Assembly: GCA_947501885.1 (NCBI GenBank)
Contig: CANMXN010000001.1
Location: 248,001 to 312,000 of the forward strand
Length of the DNA stretch: 64,000 nt
Direction: 5' to 3'
DNA from: an uncultured Sphingorhabdus sp.
GTDB lineage: Bacteria; Pseudomonadota; Alphaproteobacteria; Sphingomonadales; Sphingomonadaceae
Below, one piece after another: positions 38,520 to 49,533 of the stretch. Every line of letters begins with the position of its first letter. The stretch's first letter is position 1. The notes under the pieces are model-generated. The model worked only from the letters and a program-made list of their open reading frames with translations, was not told the origin of the DNA and searched no databases. The position numbers and the translations under genes were made by a program.

Positions 38520-40004
38520 ATGACTGATATAACCGAATTGGGAATAGCGGCTATCCGTGATGGTGTTGCGAGCGGTGAATTTACCGCAGTAGAAGTGGCA
38601 GAAGCCTTTAACTCAAATGTTGCTGCTGCTAGCGCGCTCAATGCCTTTATTGTTGAGACGCCTGAAATAGCACTTAGCATGGCCAAGAGCGTTGATGATG
38701 ATCGCGCTGCGGGCAAAGATCTGGGCAAAATGGCTGGTGTTCCTATTGGGATGAAGGATTTATTCTGTACCGAAGGCACGCAAACCACGGCCGCCAGCAA
38801 CATATTGGGCGGATTTGTCCCGCAATATGAATCGACTGTGTCCGCTAATCTCTGGAAAGCTGGGGCAGGGATGCTGGGTAAATTGAATCTTGATCAATTT
38901 GCGATGGGATCATCTAATGAAACCAGTGCTTTTGGTAATGTCATCTCACCTTGGCGCATAAGCGGCGGCAATAATGCACCATTGGCCCCTGGAGGCTCTT
39001 CGGGTGGCTCATCAACAGCTGTTTCTGCGCGGCTTTGTCCCGCAGCCACGGGTACAGATACGGGCGGCTCTATTCGTCAACCGGCGGCTTTTACTGGAAT
39101 TACAGGAATTAAGCCAACCTATGGCCGCTGTTCGCGTTGGGGTGTGGTGGCTTTTGCTTCTTCGCTCGATCAGGCAGGACCAATGGCACATGATGTCCGC
39201 GATTGTGCGATAATGCTCGAATCAATGGCGGGTTTTGATCCCAAAGACAGCACATCATTGGATTTGCCCGTGCCCGATTGGGAAGCGGCTTTGAATAGCG
39301 ATTTGAAGGGCAAGAAAGTCGGAGTTCCGCGCGAATATCGTATGGATGGCACCGACCAAGATATCCTCGATAGCTGGGACCAAGGCATCGCTTGGCTCAA
39401 AGACGCTGGTGCAGACATAGTGGATATATCCTTGCCGCACACCAAATATGCTTTGCCAGCCTATTATATCATTGCGCCAGCAGAGGCTTCGTCAAACCTA
39501 TCGCGTTATGATGGAGTGCGTTACGGTATGCGTGAATTACCCGAAGGTGCTAACCTACAAGACATGTATGCGGCCACGCGCAGTGAGGGTTTTGGGCCAG
39601 AGGTGAAGCGCCGTATCATGATCGGTACTTATGTGCTGAGCGCTGGTTTCTATGATGCTTATTACACGCAAGCGCAAAAGGTTCGCACGCTTATATCACA
39701 AGATTTTAAAGCGGCCTTCCAACAATGCGATGTGATTTTGGCACCAACCACGCCAACGGCGTCCTTCCCATTGGGTGATAAGGATAAAGACCCGCTATCA
39801 ATGTATCTGAACGATGTTTTTGCTGTTCCTGCCTCTATGGCGGGGTTGCCCGCAATGTCGGTTCCCTGCGGCCTTAATAAAGATGGATTGCCACTTGGGC
39901 TGCAAATCATCGGCAATATGTTTGATGAACAGGGCGTCTTAAATGCGGGACTAGCGATAGAAGAACGGGCAGGCTTTACTGCACGTCCGAACAAATGGTG
40001 GTGA
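38520..40004 (+). CDS. gatA: Asp-tRNA(Asn)/Glu-tRNA(Gln) amidotransferase subunit A
   Basis: 494 aa amidase. The Ser-cisSer-Lys triad regions are visible: Lys in [10 protein letters not shown] near 80, [17 protein letters not shown] near 160 and [14 protein letters not shown] near 182 (nucleophile Ser). It releases ammonia from glutamine for transamidation by GatB. GatB starts 1 bp after its stop. Confidence 0.95.
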   Translation: MTDITELGIAAIRDGVASGEFTAVEVAEAFNSNVAAASALNAFIVETPEIALSMAKSVDDDRAAGKDLGKMAGVPIGMKDLFCTEGTQTTAASNILGGFVPQYESTVSANLWKAGAGMLGKLNLDQFAMGSSNETSAFGNVISPWRISGGNNAPLAPGGSSGGSSTAVSARLCPAATGTDTGGSIRQPAAFTGITGIKPTYGRCSRWGVVAFASSLDQAGPMAHDVRDCAIMLESMAGFDPKDSTSLDLPVPDWEAALNSDLKGKKVGVPREYRMDGTDQDILDSWDQGIAWLKDAGADIVDISLPHTKYALPAYYIIAPAEASSNLSRYDGVRYGMRELPEGANLQDMYAATRSEGFGPEVKRRIMIGTYVLSAGFYDAYYTQAQKVRTLISQDFKAAFQQCDVILAPTTPTASFPLGDKDKDPLSMYLNDVFAVPASMAGLPAMSVPCGLNKDGLPLGLQIIGNMFDEQGVLNAGLAIEERAGFTARPNKWW

Positions 40005-40005
40005 T

Positions 40006-41508
40006 ATGACACAGAAGTACACAGTGCAGGGCGCAACTGGCGAATTTGAGGTCGTTATCGGCCTAGAGGTTCATGCGCAAATCAGCACGCAATCTAAGCT
40101 TTTTTCAGGATCATCGACCGAATTTGGCGCTGAGCCTAACAGCCAAGTATCGCTGATTGATGCGGCTATGCCGGGAATGCTGCCCGTTCCTAATATGGAA
40201 TGTATGCGTCAAGCAGTGCGCACGGGCATGGCATTGGGGGCGCAAATCAACAAATATTCGCGCTTTGACCGTAAAAATTACTTTTATGCCGATTTACCGC
40301 AAGGTTACCAAATATCACAGCTCTATCACCCGATAGTTGGTGAGGGCGAGATTGAGGTCACCTTGGATGAGAAAGACCCAGATAGCGCCACCAAGAAAAT
40401 AGGCGTGGAACGCATTCATGTGGAGCAAGATGCAGGTAAATTAATGCATGATCAGCATCCTACTATGAGCTATGTTGATTTGAACAGATGCGGCGTTGCA
40501 TTAATGGAAATTGTCTCAAAACCTGACATGACATCACCAAGAGAAGCAGGTGCTTATGTTAAAAAGCTAAGATCAATCCTGCGTTATGTTGGCTCGTGCG
40601 ATGGTAATATGGAACAAGGCTCTATGCGTGCTGATGTGAACGTAAGTGTGCGCCGCCCTGGTGAAGAATTGGGTACGCGGACCGAAACCAAAAATGTCAA
40701 TTCGATTCGTTTTTTGATGCAGGTTGTCGAGATTGAAGCGAGGCGTCAGGTTGATCTGATCGAAGATGGCGGTGAAGTGGTACAGGAAACCCGGCTATTT
40801 GATCCCAATCGTATGGAAACGCGCTCTATGCGCTCCAAAGAAGATGCGCATGATTATCGCTATTTCCCAGACCCTGATTTGCTGCCCGTGGAATTGGACG
40901 ATGCTTTTTTGGAAGAATGCCGCTCTAGCCTACCTGAATTGCCCGATGAAAAGCGCTTACGCTATGAGAATGAACTTGGTCTTACCGCTTATAATGCGGC
41001 GGTTTTGACGGCGGAATCGGAAACGTCTTATTGGTTTGAAGAATTGCTCGCACAAAGCGTTGAGCGCACGGGTAAATCCGATAAAGATTTGGCGAAGCAA
41101 TGCGCAAACTGGCTCTTGTCAGAGCTTTTTGGCGCGCTCAATAAGCTTGGTGTGACATTAGAGGAAAGCCCAGTTTCGCCTTCGCAAGGTGCGGAATTAC
41201 TATCTTTGGTGGCGGACGGAACTATCTCTGGTAAAATAGCCAAAGATGTATTTGAAATTATGCTAGAAACCAAACAAGGCGCAGAGCAAATTGTCGAAGA
41301 AAAGAGCTTGAAACAAGTCTCTGATACGGGCGCAATCGAAGCGGCTATCAACGATATAATCGCGGCCAATGAAGATAAGGTCGCACAATATCGCGGCGGT
41401 AATGAGCGCCTATTAGGCTTTTTTGTAGGCCAAACAATGAAAGCGATGCAAGGCAAAGCCAATCCACAGATTGTAAATGAAATTTTGAAGAAAATACTTG
41501 ATAATTAA
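40006..41508 (+). CDS. gatB: Asp-tRNA(Asn)/Glu-tRNA(Gln) amidotransferase subunit B
   Basis: 500 aa. [15 protein letters not shown] near the N-terminus, [42 protein letters not shown] and [12 protein letters not shown] are hallmarks. The C-terminal 150 aa form the helical and YqeY-like tail that binds tRNA. Completes the gatCAB operon. Confidence 0.96.
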   Translation: MTQKYTVQGATGEFEVVIGLEVHAQISTQSKLFSGSSTEFGAEPNSQVSLIDAAMPGMLPVPNMECMRQAVRTGMALGAQINKYSRFDRKNYFYADLPQGYQISQLYHPIVGEGEIEVTLDEKDPDSATKKIGVERIHVEQDAGKLMHDQHPTMSYVDLNRCGVALMEIVSKPDMTSPREAGAYVKKLRSILRYVGSCDGNMEQGSMRADVNVSVRRPGEELGTRTETKNVNSIRFLMQVVEIEARRQVDLIEDGGEVVQETRLFDPNRMETRSMRSKEDAHDYRYFPDPDLLPVELDDAFLEECRSSLPELPDEKRLRYENELGLTAYNAAVLTAESETSYWFEELLAQSVERTGKSDKDLAKQCANWLLSELFGALNKLGVTLEESPVSPSQGAELLSLVADGTISGKIAKDVFEIMLETKQGAEQIVEEKSLKQVSDTGAIEAAINDIIAANEDKVAQYRGGNERLLGFFVGQTMKAMQGKANPQIVNEILKKILDN

Positions 41509-41532
41509 ATATAACCTTGCTTTCTTTGAGTT

Positions 41533-42756
41533 GTGATCAATTTTGCATCTATATTAAAATATGTGTCAGTTTTTTTGCCAGTCATTTTTGCGGCAGATGT
41601 GCAGGCGAATGCGCAAGAAGCAGATAGCAAACCCCTATATGATTTTTCGCAAGATATTACCTCTGATTACAAACCGATAACTGAAGAAGAAAAAGAACTT
41701 TGGGAAGCCGCCGATAAGATAGAGGCCAAATTTTTAGAAAATTCATCATCCAAAATTATCGATGATCCCGCATTAAATGCTTATGTTAAAGGCATATTAT
41801 GTAAGGTTATTGGTGATGAACGCTGCGCTCCGATTAGGCTGTACTTGGTGCGTACCACTCGGTTTAACGCACTTATGGCGCCCAATGGGATGATGCAGAT
41901 TTGGTCTGGCCTGTTGATCCGAATGGAAAATGAGGCGCAACTGGCATCCATATTGGCCCATGAATATGCCCATTATGTACGCCGCCATAGTTTGCAGACA
42001 CTGAAATTGGCGAAAAATTTGGAATGGTCCTCCTCTGTGCCTTATGTTGGTTTAATAACGAGCGTGGGTGCTGTCGGTTCAATATTATCATATAGACGTG
42101 AAATGGAGAGCGAAGCTGATAAGTTGGCACTTAATTATATTTATGAAGCAGGATATGATCCAAGAGAATCCTCTGAAGTTTGGCGACGATTATTAGCGGA
42201 ATTTGAAGTGACAAAACCTAAGCGTGAAGAAAGTATATTAGGCACATTTTTCTCAACGCACCCTAGCAGTGAAAAACGTTTGCTAACATTAACGCAAGCG
42301 GCTCTGGGCAAGGGTGATCTAACAAATAGTAAGACTAACACAGATATTTATAAAGATGCGCTAGGCGATTGGCGATCAAGTTTTATTAATGATCAATTAG
42401 CAGCTAAAGATTATAAAACAGGAGAATATCTGGTCAACCAATTGGCCGAAAATGGTTGGGATAATGATTTATATTATGCCAAGGCTGAATTGTACCGAAA
42501 ACGTGGAAGAAAGGGCGATTTTGCGCTCGCTGCGCAACAATATCAAAAGGCGATAGATAATGGCTCTGAGAAAGCTGAAAACTGGCGCGGATTAGGCCTT
42601 TCTCTCATGCGTGATAATAAACGAGATGATGGTGCGCATGCTCTTCGTGAATATTTAAAAAGATTGCCCGATGCAGTTGATAAAAGTTTGATCCAATTAT
42701 TGGTACGGACTATTCCGAAAAAAGAGAGTGTTGATGATAGTGAAGAGAGTTTATGA
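41533..42756 (+). CDS. Secreted M48 family metalloprotease with TPR tail (BepA-like)
   Basis: 407 aa with a GTG start and a signal peptide ending near VQANA. The zinc motif is HEYAH in LAHEYAHYVRR near residue 145; the downstream zinc Glu lies in MESEADKLAL. The C-terminal third (about 275-390) is helical with TPR-like units. BepA-type proteases degrade or assist misassembled outer-membrane proteins such as LptD. Follows gatB by 24 bp and may be cotranscribed. Confidence 0.88.
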   Translation: MINFASILKYVSVFLPVIFAADVQANAQEADSKPLYDFSQDITSDYKPITEEEKELWEAADKIEAKFLENSSSKIIDDPALNAYVKGILCKVIGDERCAPIRLYLVRTTRFNALMAPNGMMQIWSGLLIRMENEAQLASILAHEYAHYVRRHSLQTLKLAKNLEWSSSVPYVGLITSVGAVGSILSYRREMESEADKLALNYIYEAGYDPRESSEVWRRLLAEFEVTKPKREESILGTFFSTHPSSEKRLLTLTQAALGKGDLTNSKTNTDIYKDALGDWRSSFINDQLAAKDYKTGEYLVNQLAENGWDNDLYYAKAELYRKRGRKGDFALAAQQYQKAIDNGSEKAENWRGLGLSLMRDNKRDDGAHALREYLKRLPDAVDKSLIQLLVRTIPKKESVDDSEESL

Positions 42757-42902
42757 CAGAGACTGGCTTATTATGTTGGTGCACGGAAAACTTAGGTTTT
42801 TTGATAAAATTTAAAATTATTTCATTTTTACAGCTATAATTGCACAGGATAGGCTTGCCCTTTGCCTCAAGCTTGTATAGACGCGCCTCTGAATTAACAC
42901 AT

Positions 42903-42987
42903 GCGGGCGTGGCGGAATTGGTAGACGCGCCAGATTTAGGTTCTGGTATCGCAAGGTGTGGGGGTTCGAGTCCCTTCGCCCGCACCA
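42903..42987 (+). tRNA. tRNA-Leu (anticodon TAG)
   Basis: 85 nt with encoded CCA at 42985-42987. Acceptor GCGGGCG pairs with CGCCCGC. The anticodon stem CCAGA/TCTGG encloses TTTAGGT, with anticodon TAG reading CUA and other CUN codons. The long variable arm and T-arm GGGGGTTCGAGTCCCTT confirm a class II leucine tRNA. Confidence 0.97.
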
Positions 42988-43066
42988 TTGGTAAGCTTTA
43001 TGATCTTGCAAATTATGCGAGATAAGCTTTTTGATGGTATTTTTAAGTTTATAGAGAGCAATTATC

Positions 43067-44635
43067 ATGCAAAGTGTTGAAACGCTAAACGACGGTTTAA
43101 AAAGAGCCTATAAAATCACTATAGCAGCTAAGGATATTGACGCGCGCGTTGATGCTGAAGTGAAGAAAATTGCTCCTCAAGTAAAAATGCCTGGTTTTAG
43201 ACCCGGTAAAGTGCCTGCTAATTTGGTTCGCAAAATGCATGGTGATGCCTTGCAACAAGAAGCGCTTAATGGCACCATTCAAGAAAGCGTTGATAAAGCA
43301 ATTGCTGAGAATAAATTGCGCCCTGCAGTACAACCGCAGGTAAAATTAAATGAAGATTATGCGCCAGGCAAAGACGTGCTTCTTGAAATGGAATTAGAAG
43401 TTTTACCTGAAATTGAAACTCCCGAGATTGAGGGATTAGAATTAGAACGCCTTACTGTTGAAGTTGATGATGATGCCGTTGATGCTGCGCTTGAGAAACT
43501 ATCTGAAGGCCAAAAAAGCTTTGAAACGGCTGCTAAATCATACAAAGCAGCAGCTGGCGATCAGGTGATTATTGATTTTGAAGGTAAAGTTGATGGCATC
43601 CCATTCGATGGCGGCAAAGGCGAGTCTATGGCTGTAGAAATTGGCTCTGGTCAATTAATTCCTGGCTTTGAAGATCAGTTGATCGGTTTAAAGGCAAATG
43701 ATGACACGATAATCAATGTGACCTTCCCAGAAGATTATAATGCGGAAAACCTTAAAGGCAAAGATGCGACTTTTGATATTGTGGTTGGAGAGGTTAAAAA
43801 GCCAGTAGACACCAAAATTGATGATGACATGGCCAAAAACTTTGGTTTGCAAGATTTAGAACAACTCAAAGGCCTTCTTAAAACGCAGGTTGAACAAGAA
43901 ATGAATGGTTTGACGCGTACTTATATGAAGCGCCAATTGCTTGATACGCTTGCTGCTGACCATGATTTCGAAGTGCCGCCTTCTATGGCCGAGACGGAAT
44001 TTAATCAAATCTGGCAGCAATTAGAGCAAGAAGCGCAGCGTGAAGAAGACCCAGAAAAGGCCAAAGCAGAAATGGAAAAAGATCGTGAAGAATATCGCGA
44101 TATTGCTGTTCGCCGCGTTCGTTTAGGTTTGCTTTTGTCTGATATTGGTCATGCGCAAGGCGTTGAAGTGTCTCAACAAGAGATGCAAATGCTCATTACG
44201 CAAGCTGCGCAACAATATGGTCCTGAAGACCGTGAAAAATTTACGCAATATATTCAAAATACACCACTTGCAGCGGCGCAATTGCGGGCGCCTATGTTTG
44301 AAGACAAGGTTGTTGATGTGTTGTTCGAAAAAGCGAAAGTTACGGATAAAACAGTAACACGCGAAGCATTGGAAGCTGCGATTGAGGCAGATCCTGTGGA
44401 GACAAAGAAGGCACCAAAGAAAAAGGCCGCCGCCAAAAAAGACACTGGTAAAAAAGCAGCTGTAGATAAAGGCGATAGCAAGAAAGCTGCGCCAAAGAAG
44501 GCTGCTGCTAAAAAGACAAATACGAAAGAAGATGCAAAAAAAGCACCAGCAAAGAAAGCTACAGCTAAAAAAACTGCGGCTAAAAAAGCACCAGCGAAAA
44601 AGGCTGTGACGAAAAAAGCTGCCGCAAAAAAATAA
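43067..44635 (+). CDS. tig: Trigger factor with lysine/alanine-rich C-terminal tail
   Basis: 522 aa. The ribosome-binding signature appears as MPGFRPGKVP near 43-52. The PPIase domain (about 150-245) contains GDQVIIDFEGKVDGIPFDGG, and the chaperone arms follow. Ordinary trigger factors end near 430-450 aa. Here about 78 residues (445-522) are added, made of AAAKK, APKK and PAKK units with hardly any other residue, resembling histone H1-like tails. The tail is expected to be disordered and polycationic. The ribosome site GAGAG precedes the ATG. clpP and clpX follow, the usual order. Confidence 0.95.
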   Translation: MQSVETLNDGLKRAYKITIAAKDIDARVDAEVKKIAPQVKMPGFRPGKVPANLVRKMHGDALQQEALNGTIQESVDKAIAENKLRPAVQPQVKLNEDYAPGKDVLLEMELEVLPEIETPEIEGLELERLTVEVDDDAVDAALEKLSEGQKSFETAAKSYKAAAGDQVIIDFEGKVDGIPFDGGKGESMAVEIGSGQLIPGFEDQLIGLKANDDTIINVTFPEDYNAENLKGKDATFDIVVGEVKKPVDTKIDDDMAKNFGLQDLEQLKGLLKTQVEQEMNGLTRTYMKRQLLDTLAADHDFEVPPSMAETEFNQIWQQLEQEAQREEDPEKAKAEMEKDREEYRDIAVRRVRLGLLLSDIGHAQGVEVSQQEMQMLITQAAQQYGPEDREKFTQYIQNTPLAAAQLRAPMFEDKVVDVLFEKAKVTDKTVTREALEAAIEADPVETKKAPKKKAAAKKDTGKKAAVDKGDSKKAAPKKAAAKKTNTKEDAKKAPAKKATAKKTAAKKAPAKKAVTKKAAAKK

Positions 44636-44645
44636 TATCAAATTA

Positions 44646-44697
44646 ATGGCGCAATATTACGGTCTTATCGATCATAATTTTGCGCCATAAATTTATT
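44646..44697 (+). terminator. Probable terminator of tig
   Basis: Perfect 9-bp inverted repeat ATGGCGCAA/TTGCGCCAT (44646-44654 with 44680-44688) with a 25-nt loop, followed by AAATTTATTTAT. The large loop and weak T-tract leave some doubt. Confidence 0.5.
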
Positions 44698-44789
44698 TAT
44701 AGTCTTAGATCATTTTTTGCCTTGAAACTATTGACTATAAAACAGATATAAAGACTATCGCCAATTAATCCTAATAAGGGGCAAATTTA

Positions 44790-45407
44790 ATGTTAGATCC
44801 AGATCTCGTTACCAAGAACATCATGGTTGGTATGCAATCAGCACGCGACCAATCATTTTTTGATATTTTCTCTGCTCTTTTGCAAGAGCGTATCATATTT
44901 GTGACGGGGCCTGTTGAAGATAATATGGCTGCAATGATTTCGGCACAATTGCTATATCTAGAATCGAGTAATCCGAAAAAAGATATTTGGATGTATATTA
45001 ATTCACCGGGCGGTGTTGTCACTGCGGGTATGGCGATCCATGATACGATGCAATATATCCGTCCTAAAGTTGGTACAGTCTGTATTGGCCAAGCGGCCTC
45101 TATGGGTAGTTTCCTGCTTGCCGCTGGTGAAAAAGGCATGCGTTATGCCATGACAAATGCGCGTATAATGGTGCATCAACCCTCTGGCGGTGCGCAGGGC
45201 ATGGCCTCTGATATTGAAATCCAGGCCAAAGAAATTTTGCGTATTAAAAAGAGCATGAATAATCTTTATGCGGGTTATACAGGTAAGCCTTTGAAAGACA
45301 TAGAAAAGGCAATGGACAGAGATACATTTTTGGAAGCCGATGAAGCCAAAAAATTTGGTTTGATTGACGAAGTTTTCTCAAAACGTCCAGAAAGCAAAGA
45401 TGAATAA
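44790..45407 (+). CDS. clpP: ATP-dependent Clp protease proteolytic subunit
   Basis: 205 aa serine protease. Catalytic Ser104 lies in [11 protein letters not shown], His129 in MVHQPSGG and Asp near 178 in [16 protein letters not shown] forms the oxyanion-side strand. It forms the tetradecamer that degrades substrates fed by ClpX, encoded next. Ribosome site AAGGGG eight bases from the ATG. CTTGAAA at 44721 resembles a sigma-32 -35 box, but no matching -10 is clear. Confidence 0.96.
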   Translation: MLDPDLVTKNIMVGMQSARDQSFFDIFSALLQERIIFVTGPVEDNMAAMISAQLLYLESSNPKKDIWMYINSPGGVVTAGMAIHDTMQYIRPKVGTVCIGQAASMGSFLLAAGEKGMRYAMTNARIMVHQPSGGAQGMASDIEIQAKEILRIKKSMNNLYAGYTGKPLKDIEKAMDRDTFLEADEAKKFGLIDEVFSKRPESKDE

Positions 45408-45578
45408 TCATTAGGATTGTTTTATTGGAGCAAAAAAGAAGCTGTAAAGTAGTTTTTAACCAATAAAATTATAAGCCTGATTAATATGCTAAACTATATA
45501 GTTTACGCTATTGCCAAAACCTGTGCTCGCATTACGATAGAGGGAATCAGGTAATAATATTCGTATTTAAGGATTTGT

Positions 45579-46853
45579 ATGACGAAATTGAGCGATTCAG
45601 ACGGTAAAAGCACATTATATTGCTCATTCTGCGGAAAGTCTCAGCATGAAGTGCGTAAACTTATTGCAGGGCCTACCGTCTTCATATGCGATGAATGCGT
45701 TGAATTATGTAATGATATCATCAGAGAAGAAATAAAAGGCGCTGGTACTGTTCGCAAAGATGGCGAAGTTCCGAGTCCTCAAGAGATTTGTGATTTATTG
45801 GACGATTATGTCATTGGACAAGCGCAAGCGAAACGAGTCTTATCCGTTGCTGTTCATAATCATTATAAGCGCCTCAATCACGCCGAAAAAAATAAGGATG
45901 TTGAACTAGCTAAATCTAATATCTTGCTTGTTGGCCCAACGGGGTGCGGTAAAACATTACTTGCGCAAACATTGGCGAAAACATTTGATGTTCCCTTCAC
46001 TATGGCCGATGCAACGACTTTAACCGAAGCGGGTTATGTCGGTGAAGATGTTGAGAATATTATTTTAAAACTTCTACAAGCTTCTGATTATAATGTGGAA
46101 AAGGCCCAGCGCGGTATTGTTTATATTGATGAGATCGACAAAATCACCCGTAAAACTGAGAACCCATCTATTACGCGCGATGTATCGGGTGAGGGGGTTC
46201 AGCAAGCCCTTCTAAAACTTATGGAAGGCACAACTGCCTCTGTTCCTCCGCAAGGTGGCCGTAAGCATCCTCAACAAGAATTTCTTCAGGTCGATACCAC
46301 CAATATATTATTCATAGCTGGCGGTGCCTTCGCTGGCTTAGAAAAGATTATTAGCAATCGCCTTGAAGGCAAATCTATCGGCTTTGGTGCTAATGTTGCG
46401 GACCCTGATGAACGGCGTACGGGTGAAATCCTTAAACAAACCGAACCCGAAGATATGCTAAAATTTGGTTTAATCCCTGAATTTGTTGGGCGTTTACCAG
46501 TATTTGCTACCTTAGAGGATTTGGATATTTCTGCATTGGTGCAAATATTGTCTGAGCCCAAAAATGCTCTGACCAAACAATATGCGAAACTTTTTGCAAT
46601 GGAAGATACAGTGCTCACGTTCAAACATGATGCATTGGAAGCCGTTGCGAAAAAAGCGATCGAACGCAAAACAGGGGCACGTGGTTTGCGCTCTATTTTA
46701 GAAGCAATTTTGCTTGATACAATGTTTGAATTGCCTAGCCTTGATGGCGTTACGGAAATAGTGGTTGATAAAGATGTGGTCGAAGGCCGCAAAGAACCAA
46801 TACGTGTTTTTGAAAAGAAGAAAAAGCAATCTCAAAAAGAAAATGCGGCTTAA
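45579..46853 (+). CDS. clpX: ATP-dependent Clp protease ATP-binding subunit ClpX
   Basis: 424 aa. The zinc-binding domain has Cys15, Cys18, Cys37 and Cys40. Walker A is GPTGCGKT, Walker B VYIDEIDK, followed by the sensor and arginine-finger region. The C-terminal part has [14 protein letters not shown]. It unfolds tagged proteins for ClpP; in alphaproteobacteria ClpXP also degrades CtrA, relevant to the CtrA sites at 50-54 kb. Starts 171 bp after clpP. Confidence 0.97.
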   Translation: MTKLSDSDGKSTLYCSFCGKSQHEVRKLIAGPTVFICDECVELCNDIIREEIKGAGTVRKDGEVPSPQEICDLLDDYVIGQAQAKRVLSVAVHNHYKRLNHAEKNKDVELAKSNILLVGPTGCGKTLLAQTLAKTFDVPFTMADATTLTEAGYVGEDVENIILKLLQASDYNVEKAQRGIVYIDEIDKITRKTENPSITRDVSGEGVQQALLKLMEGTTASVPPQGGRKHPQQEFLQVDTTNILFIAGGAFAGLEKIISNRLEGKSIGFGANVADPDERRTGEILKQTEPEDMLKFGLIPEFVGRLPVFATLEDLDISALVQILSEPKNALTKQYAKLFAMEDTVLTFKHDALEAVAKKAIERKTGARGLRSILEAILLDTMFELPSLDGVTEIVVDKDVVEGRKEPIRVFEKKKKQSQKENAA

Positions 46854-46887
46854 AAGCCAATCTTAATTATATAAGTAAATCAGTTAC

Positions 46888-47580
46888 CTAATAGATACAT
46901 GCGTCTAATTTATCGCGCCTGACGGTGATTATTCTTGCAGTGATAGTGCGGCCATAGCGGCGAGTAAAGCCGCTAGGAGCGATAACAGCGCGTTTCTTGG
47001 GTAAAGGCAGAGCTGCGGCGATTTTCGCGGCTTCCAATGCAGTTAAATTTTGCGCTGATTTTCCATAATATCGCTGCGATGCTGCTTCAACACCATAGGT
47101 TCCGATACCAGTTTCGGCTATGTTGAGATAAACCTCCATAATGCGTTGTTTATCCCAAATATTTTCAATTAAAAATGTGAAATATGCTTCTAAACCTTTA
47201 CGGAAATAACCTCCTCCTTGCCAGAGGAAGGCGTTTTTTGCGACTTGTTGACTAATGGTGGAACCACCACGCAATTTTTTACCTTGGCGATTATTATCAT
47301 ATGCTCTTTTTATGGCATCTCGGTCGAAACCATCATGCGAGCAAAATTTACTATCTTCTGCGGCGATTATGGCGCGATGCATATCATCATCAATTTTTGA
47401 GAGAGGTACCCACTCGCGCTTGGCACCATTTTCATCCATCATCATTGTTGCTGTAATTGGAACTTGAATATATTTATAAAGAAACACCCATAATATGCTG
47501 AATAACAATAAATATATAGATATTTTGATTATGAATAATATAAGACGAAGGATGACAGAGCGTTTTTTTGCTTCAGCCAT
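46888..47580 (-). CDS. mtgA: Monofunctional peptidoglycan glycosyltransferase
   Basis: 230 aa. One N-terminal membrane anchor (about 10-32) and a GT51 domain: AIIAAEDSKFCSHDGFD carries the first catalytic Glu, then GGSTISQQVAKNAFL and KQRIMEVYLNIAETG. It polymerises lipid II into glycan strands without a transpeptidase domain. It starts 15 bp after the rpoH stop on the same strand and may be read from the rpoH promoter. Confidence 0.94.
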   Translation of the reverse strand: MAEAKKRSVILRLILFIIKISIYLLLFSILWVFLYKYIQVPITATMMMDENGAKREWVPLSKIDDDMHRAIIAAEDSKFCSHDGFDRDAIKRAYDNNRQGKKLRGGSTISQQVAKNAFLWQGGGYFRKGLEAYFTFLIENIWDKQRIMEVYLNIAETGIGTYGVEAASQRYYGKSAQNLTALEAAKIAAALPLPKKRAVIAPSGFTRRYGRTITARIITVRRDKLDACIY

Positions 47581-47595
47581 CCTTATTATCTTATG

Positions 47596-48513
47596 TTACG
47601 CCAATGCGCCGTTGCCGATAATATTTTTATCGGTAGCAATACGCAGCATTGCCTTTTGTAATTTCTCGAACGAACGGGCCTCGATTTGGCGGATACGTTC
47701 ACGGCTCACTGAATAGATTTTGCTCAATTCTTCCAGAGTTTTAGGCGAATCTACCAAACGGCGCTCGGTTAAAATATGTTTTTCTCGATCATTAAGATCA
47801 TCCATCGCCTCAGATAGCATCTCATGGCGTTGATGCGCTTCTTGCTTATCAGCAATAGCCTTGTCTTGAAGCGGCTCTTGGTCTTCGAGCCAATCTTGCA
47901 CTTGACCTTCGCCATCTTCATTCATTGGCATATTGAGCGAACTATCGCCGCCGCGAGCCATACGCCGATCCATATTGACGACTTCGGTTTCACTGACGCC
48001 TAAGTCCGTAGAAATTGTTTTAATATCATCTGGGCTTAACTCACCATCTTCGAAGGATTGTAAGTTATTTTTCATACGGCGTAGATTAAAAAATAATTTC
48101 TTTTGTGCTGCAGTGGTCCCAATTTTTACGAGGCTCCAGCTACGCAAGATAAATTCTTGCATGGAAGCTCTGATCCACCACATAGCATAAGTTGCTAGGC
48201 GAAAACCGCGATCGGGATCAAATTTTTTAACCCCTTGCATGAGGCCAATATTACCTTCGGAAATAAGATCGCTAACGGGCAATCCATATCCGCGATAGCC
48301 CATAGCTATTTTGGCAACTAAGCGTAAATGTGAGGTTACTAATTGTGCCGCTGCATCGCTATCTTCGTGTTTTTGATAGCGTTTTGCGAGCATAAATTCT
48401 TGATCTGGTGTTAGAACAGGGTATTTTTTAACTTCTGTTAGATACTGATTAAGGCTTGTGTCCCCCCCTAAGGCTGGGATTGTGGCCGGAACATTCTTCT
48501 TAGACATATTCAC
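47596..48513 (-). CDS. rpoH: RNA polymerase heat-shock sigma factor (sigma-32)
   Basis: 305 aa. Region 2 includes DLISEGNIGLMQGVKKFDPD and RLATYAMWWIRASMQEF. The RpoH box QKKLFFNLRRMK (near residue 138) distinguishes it from other sigma factors. Region 4 has the SRERIRQIEARSFEKLQ helix-turn-helix. It directs transcription of chaperone and protease genes. Alphaproteobacteria often carry two rpoH genes; only this copy is in the window. Confidence 0.95.
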   Translation of the reverse strand: MNMSKKNVPATIPALGGDTSLNQYLTEVKKYPVLTPDQEFMLAKRYQKHEDSDAAAQLVTSHLRLVAKIAMGYRGYGLPVSDLISEGNIGLMQGVKKFDPDRGFRLATYAMWWIRASMQEFILRSWSLVKIGTTAAQKKLFFNLRRMKNNLQSFEDGELSPDDIKTISTDLGVSETEVVNMDRRMARGGDSSLNMPMNEDGEGQVQDWLEDQEPLQDKAIADKQEAHQRHEMLSEAMDDLNDREKHILTERRLVDSPKTLEELSKIYSVSRERIRQIEARSFEKLQKAMLRIATDKNIIGNGALA

Positions 48514-48581
48514 TTCTTCCTTATATTATGCTGCCTTTGGGCCTCATCAAGCACCCATTGGTTCAGCGATTTACTGGTAAC

Positions 48582-49517
48582 TTATAACATAAGCTCCCTT
48601 AACAATTCCTGCATATCTGCTGGAAGGTTACTCTCAAAATAAATTTTTTTACCAGTTATAGGATGAATAAACCCTAGAACTGCTGCGTGCAAGGCTTGTC
48701 TGTCGAAATTTGTGTAAATTGGTCGAGTTTTTATCGACTTTTGTCGAACATTATAGACTTTGTCTCCAATCAAGGGGTGTCCTATATGTTTCATATGAAC
48801 ACGAATTTGATGAGTGCGGCCTGTTTCCAGTGTACAGCGCACCAAAGCAGCGTGATGCAAATATTGTTCAGCATGATAATGAGTAATGGCATGTTTGCCC
48901 TTTTCAACCACGGCCATTTTTTTGCGATCATATGGTGATCTACCAATATATGTTTTGATAGTGGCTTTGGTTTCTTTCGGATGGCCCGTTACAATGGCTA
49001 GATATTGCCGATTAATATCATGCGCTGCAAATAATGCACTTAAACCTATATGCGTTTTATCATTTTTAGCTGCTACGATTAACCCCGATGTATCTCGGTC
49101 AATGCGGTGCACAATGCCAGGGCGCTCTATACCGCCAATACCCGACAGGGCGCCTTTGCAATGATGAAGTAAGGCATTGACCAAAGTTCCATCTGCATGA
49201 CCCGCCGATGGGTGGACAACCAATCCCGCTGGCTTGTTAACGATTATCAAATGTTCATCTTCGAAAACTATGTCTAATGCTATGTCTTGCGCTATAGCAA
49301 TATCAGGACGGGGTTCTGGAATTGTGAGCGAAAAAGCCTTGCCAGCAAATTTTTTGCTAGATGCCGAAGTAATAATCTGACCATCAATTTCTAAGGCGTT
49401 ATTAAGAATGAGACTTTTTATCCGCTCACGTGATAAATCGGGGAGGGCGCCGCTTAAAGCTTGATCAAGCCTACCGATTCCTATTATACCTTCTTTGATA
49501 GATTTTTCCCCATTCAT
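48582..49517 (-). CDS. rluD: 23S rRNA pseudouridine synthase, RluD family
   Basis: 311 aa. N-terminal S4 domain (about 17-75, RLDQALSGALPDLSRERIKS), then the synthase with the catalytic Asp in VHRIDRDTSGLIVAAK near residue 140 and LETGRTHQIRVHMKHIGHP. RluD modifies helix 69 of 23S rRNA. The ATG lies only 16 bp from the divergent JAMM gene start, so the promoters must overlap the coding regions or one start is downstream. Confidence 0.92.
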   Translation of the reverse strand: MNGEKSIKEGIIGIGRLDQALSGALPDLSRERIKSLILNNALEIDGQIITSASSKKFAGKAFSLTIPEPRPDIAIAQDIALDIVFEDEHLIIVNKPAGLVVHPSAGHADGTLVNALLHHCKGALSGIGGIERPGIVHRIDRDTSGLIVAAKNDKTHIGLSALFAAHDINRQYLAIVTGHPKETKATIKTYIGRSPYDRKKMAVVEKGKHAITHYHAEQYLHHAALVRCTLETGRTHQIRVHMKHIGHPLIGDKVYNVRQKSIKTRPIYTNFDRQALHAAVLGFIHPITGKKIYFESNLPADMQELLRELML

Positions 49518-49533
49518 CTCATAGATATGTGCA

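Noticed and set aside
38327-38803. 158-codon minus-strand open frame over gatC/gatA
   Set aside because: Antisense to two confirmed genes and to the palindromic repeat; no recognisable features.
42840-43025. Open frame across the tRNA-Leu gene
   Set aside because: Its translation of the tRNA sequence (AELVDAPDLGSG) is a well-known false protein produced by tRNA genes.
44123-44641. 172-codon minus-strand open frame rich in Phe, Ser and Cys
   Set aside because: It is antisense to the Lys/Ala-rich 3' end of tig; the repeated AAG/GCT codons automatically give a stop-free antisense frame. No ribosome site or family features.
44721-44760. Sigma-32 promoter upstream of clpP
   Set aside because: CTTGAAA matches the -35 box, but no CCCAT-type -10 sequence lies at the required spacing.
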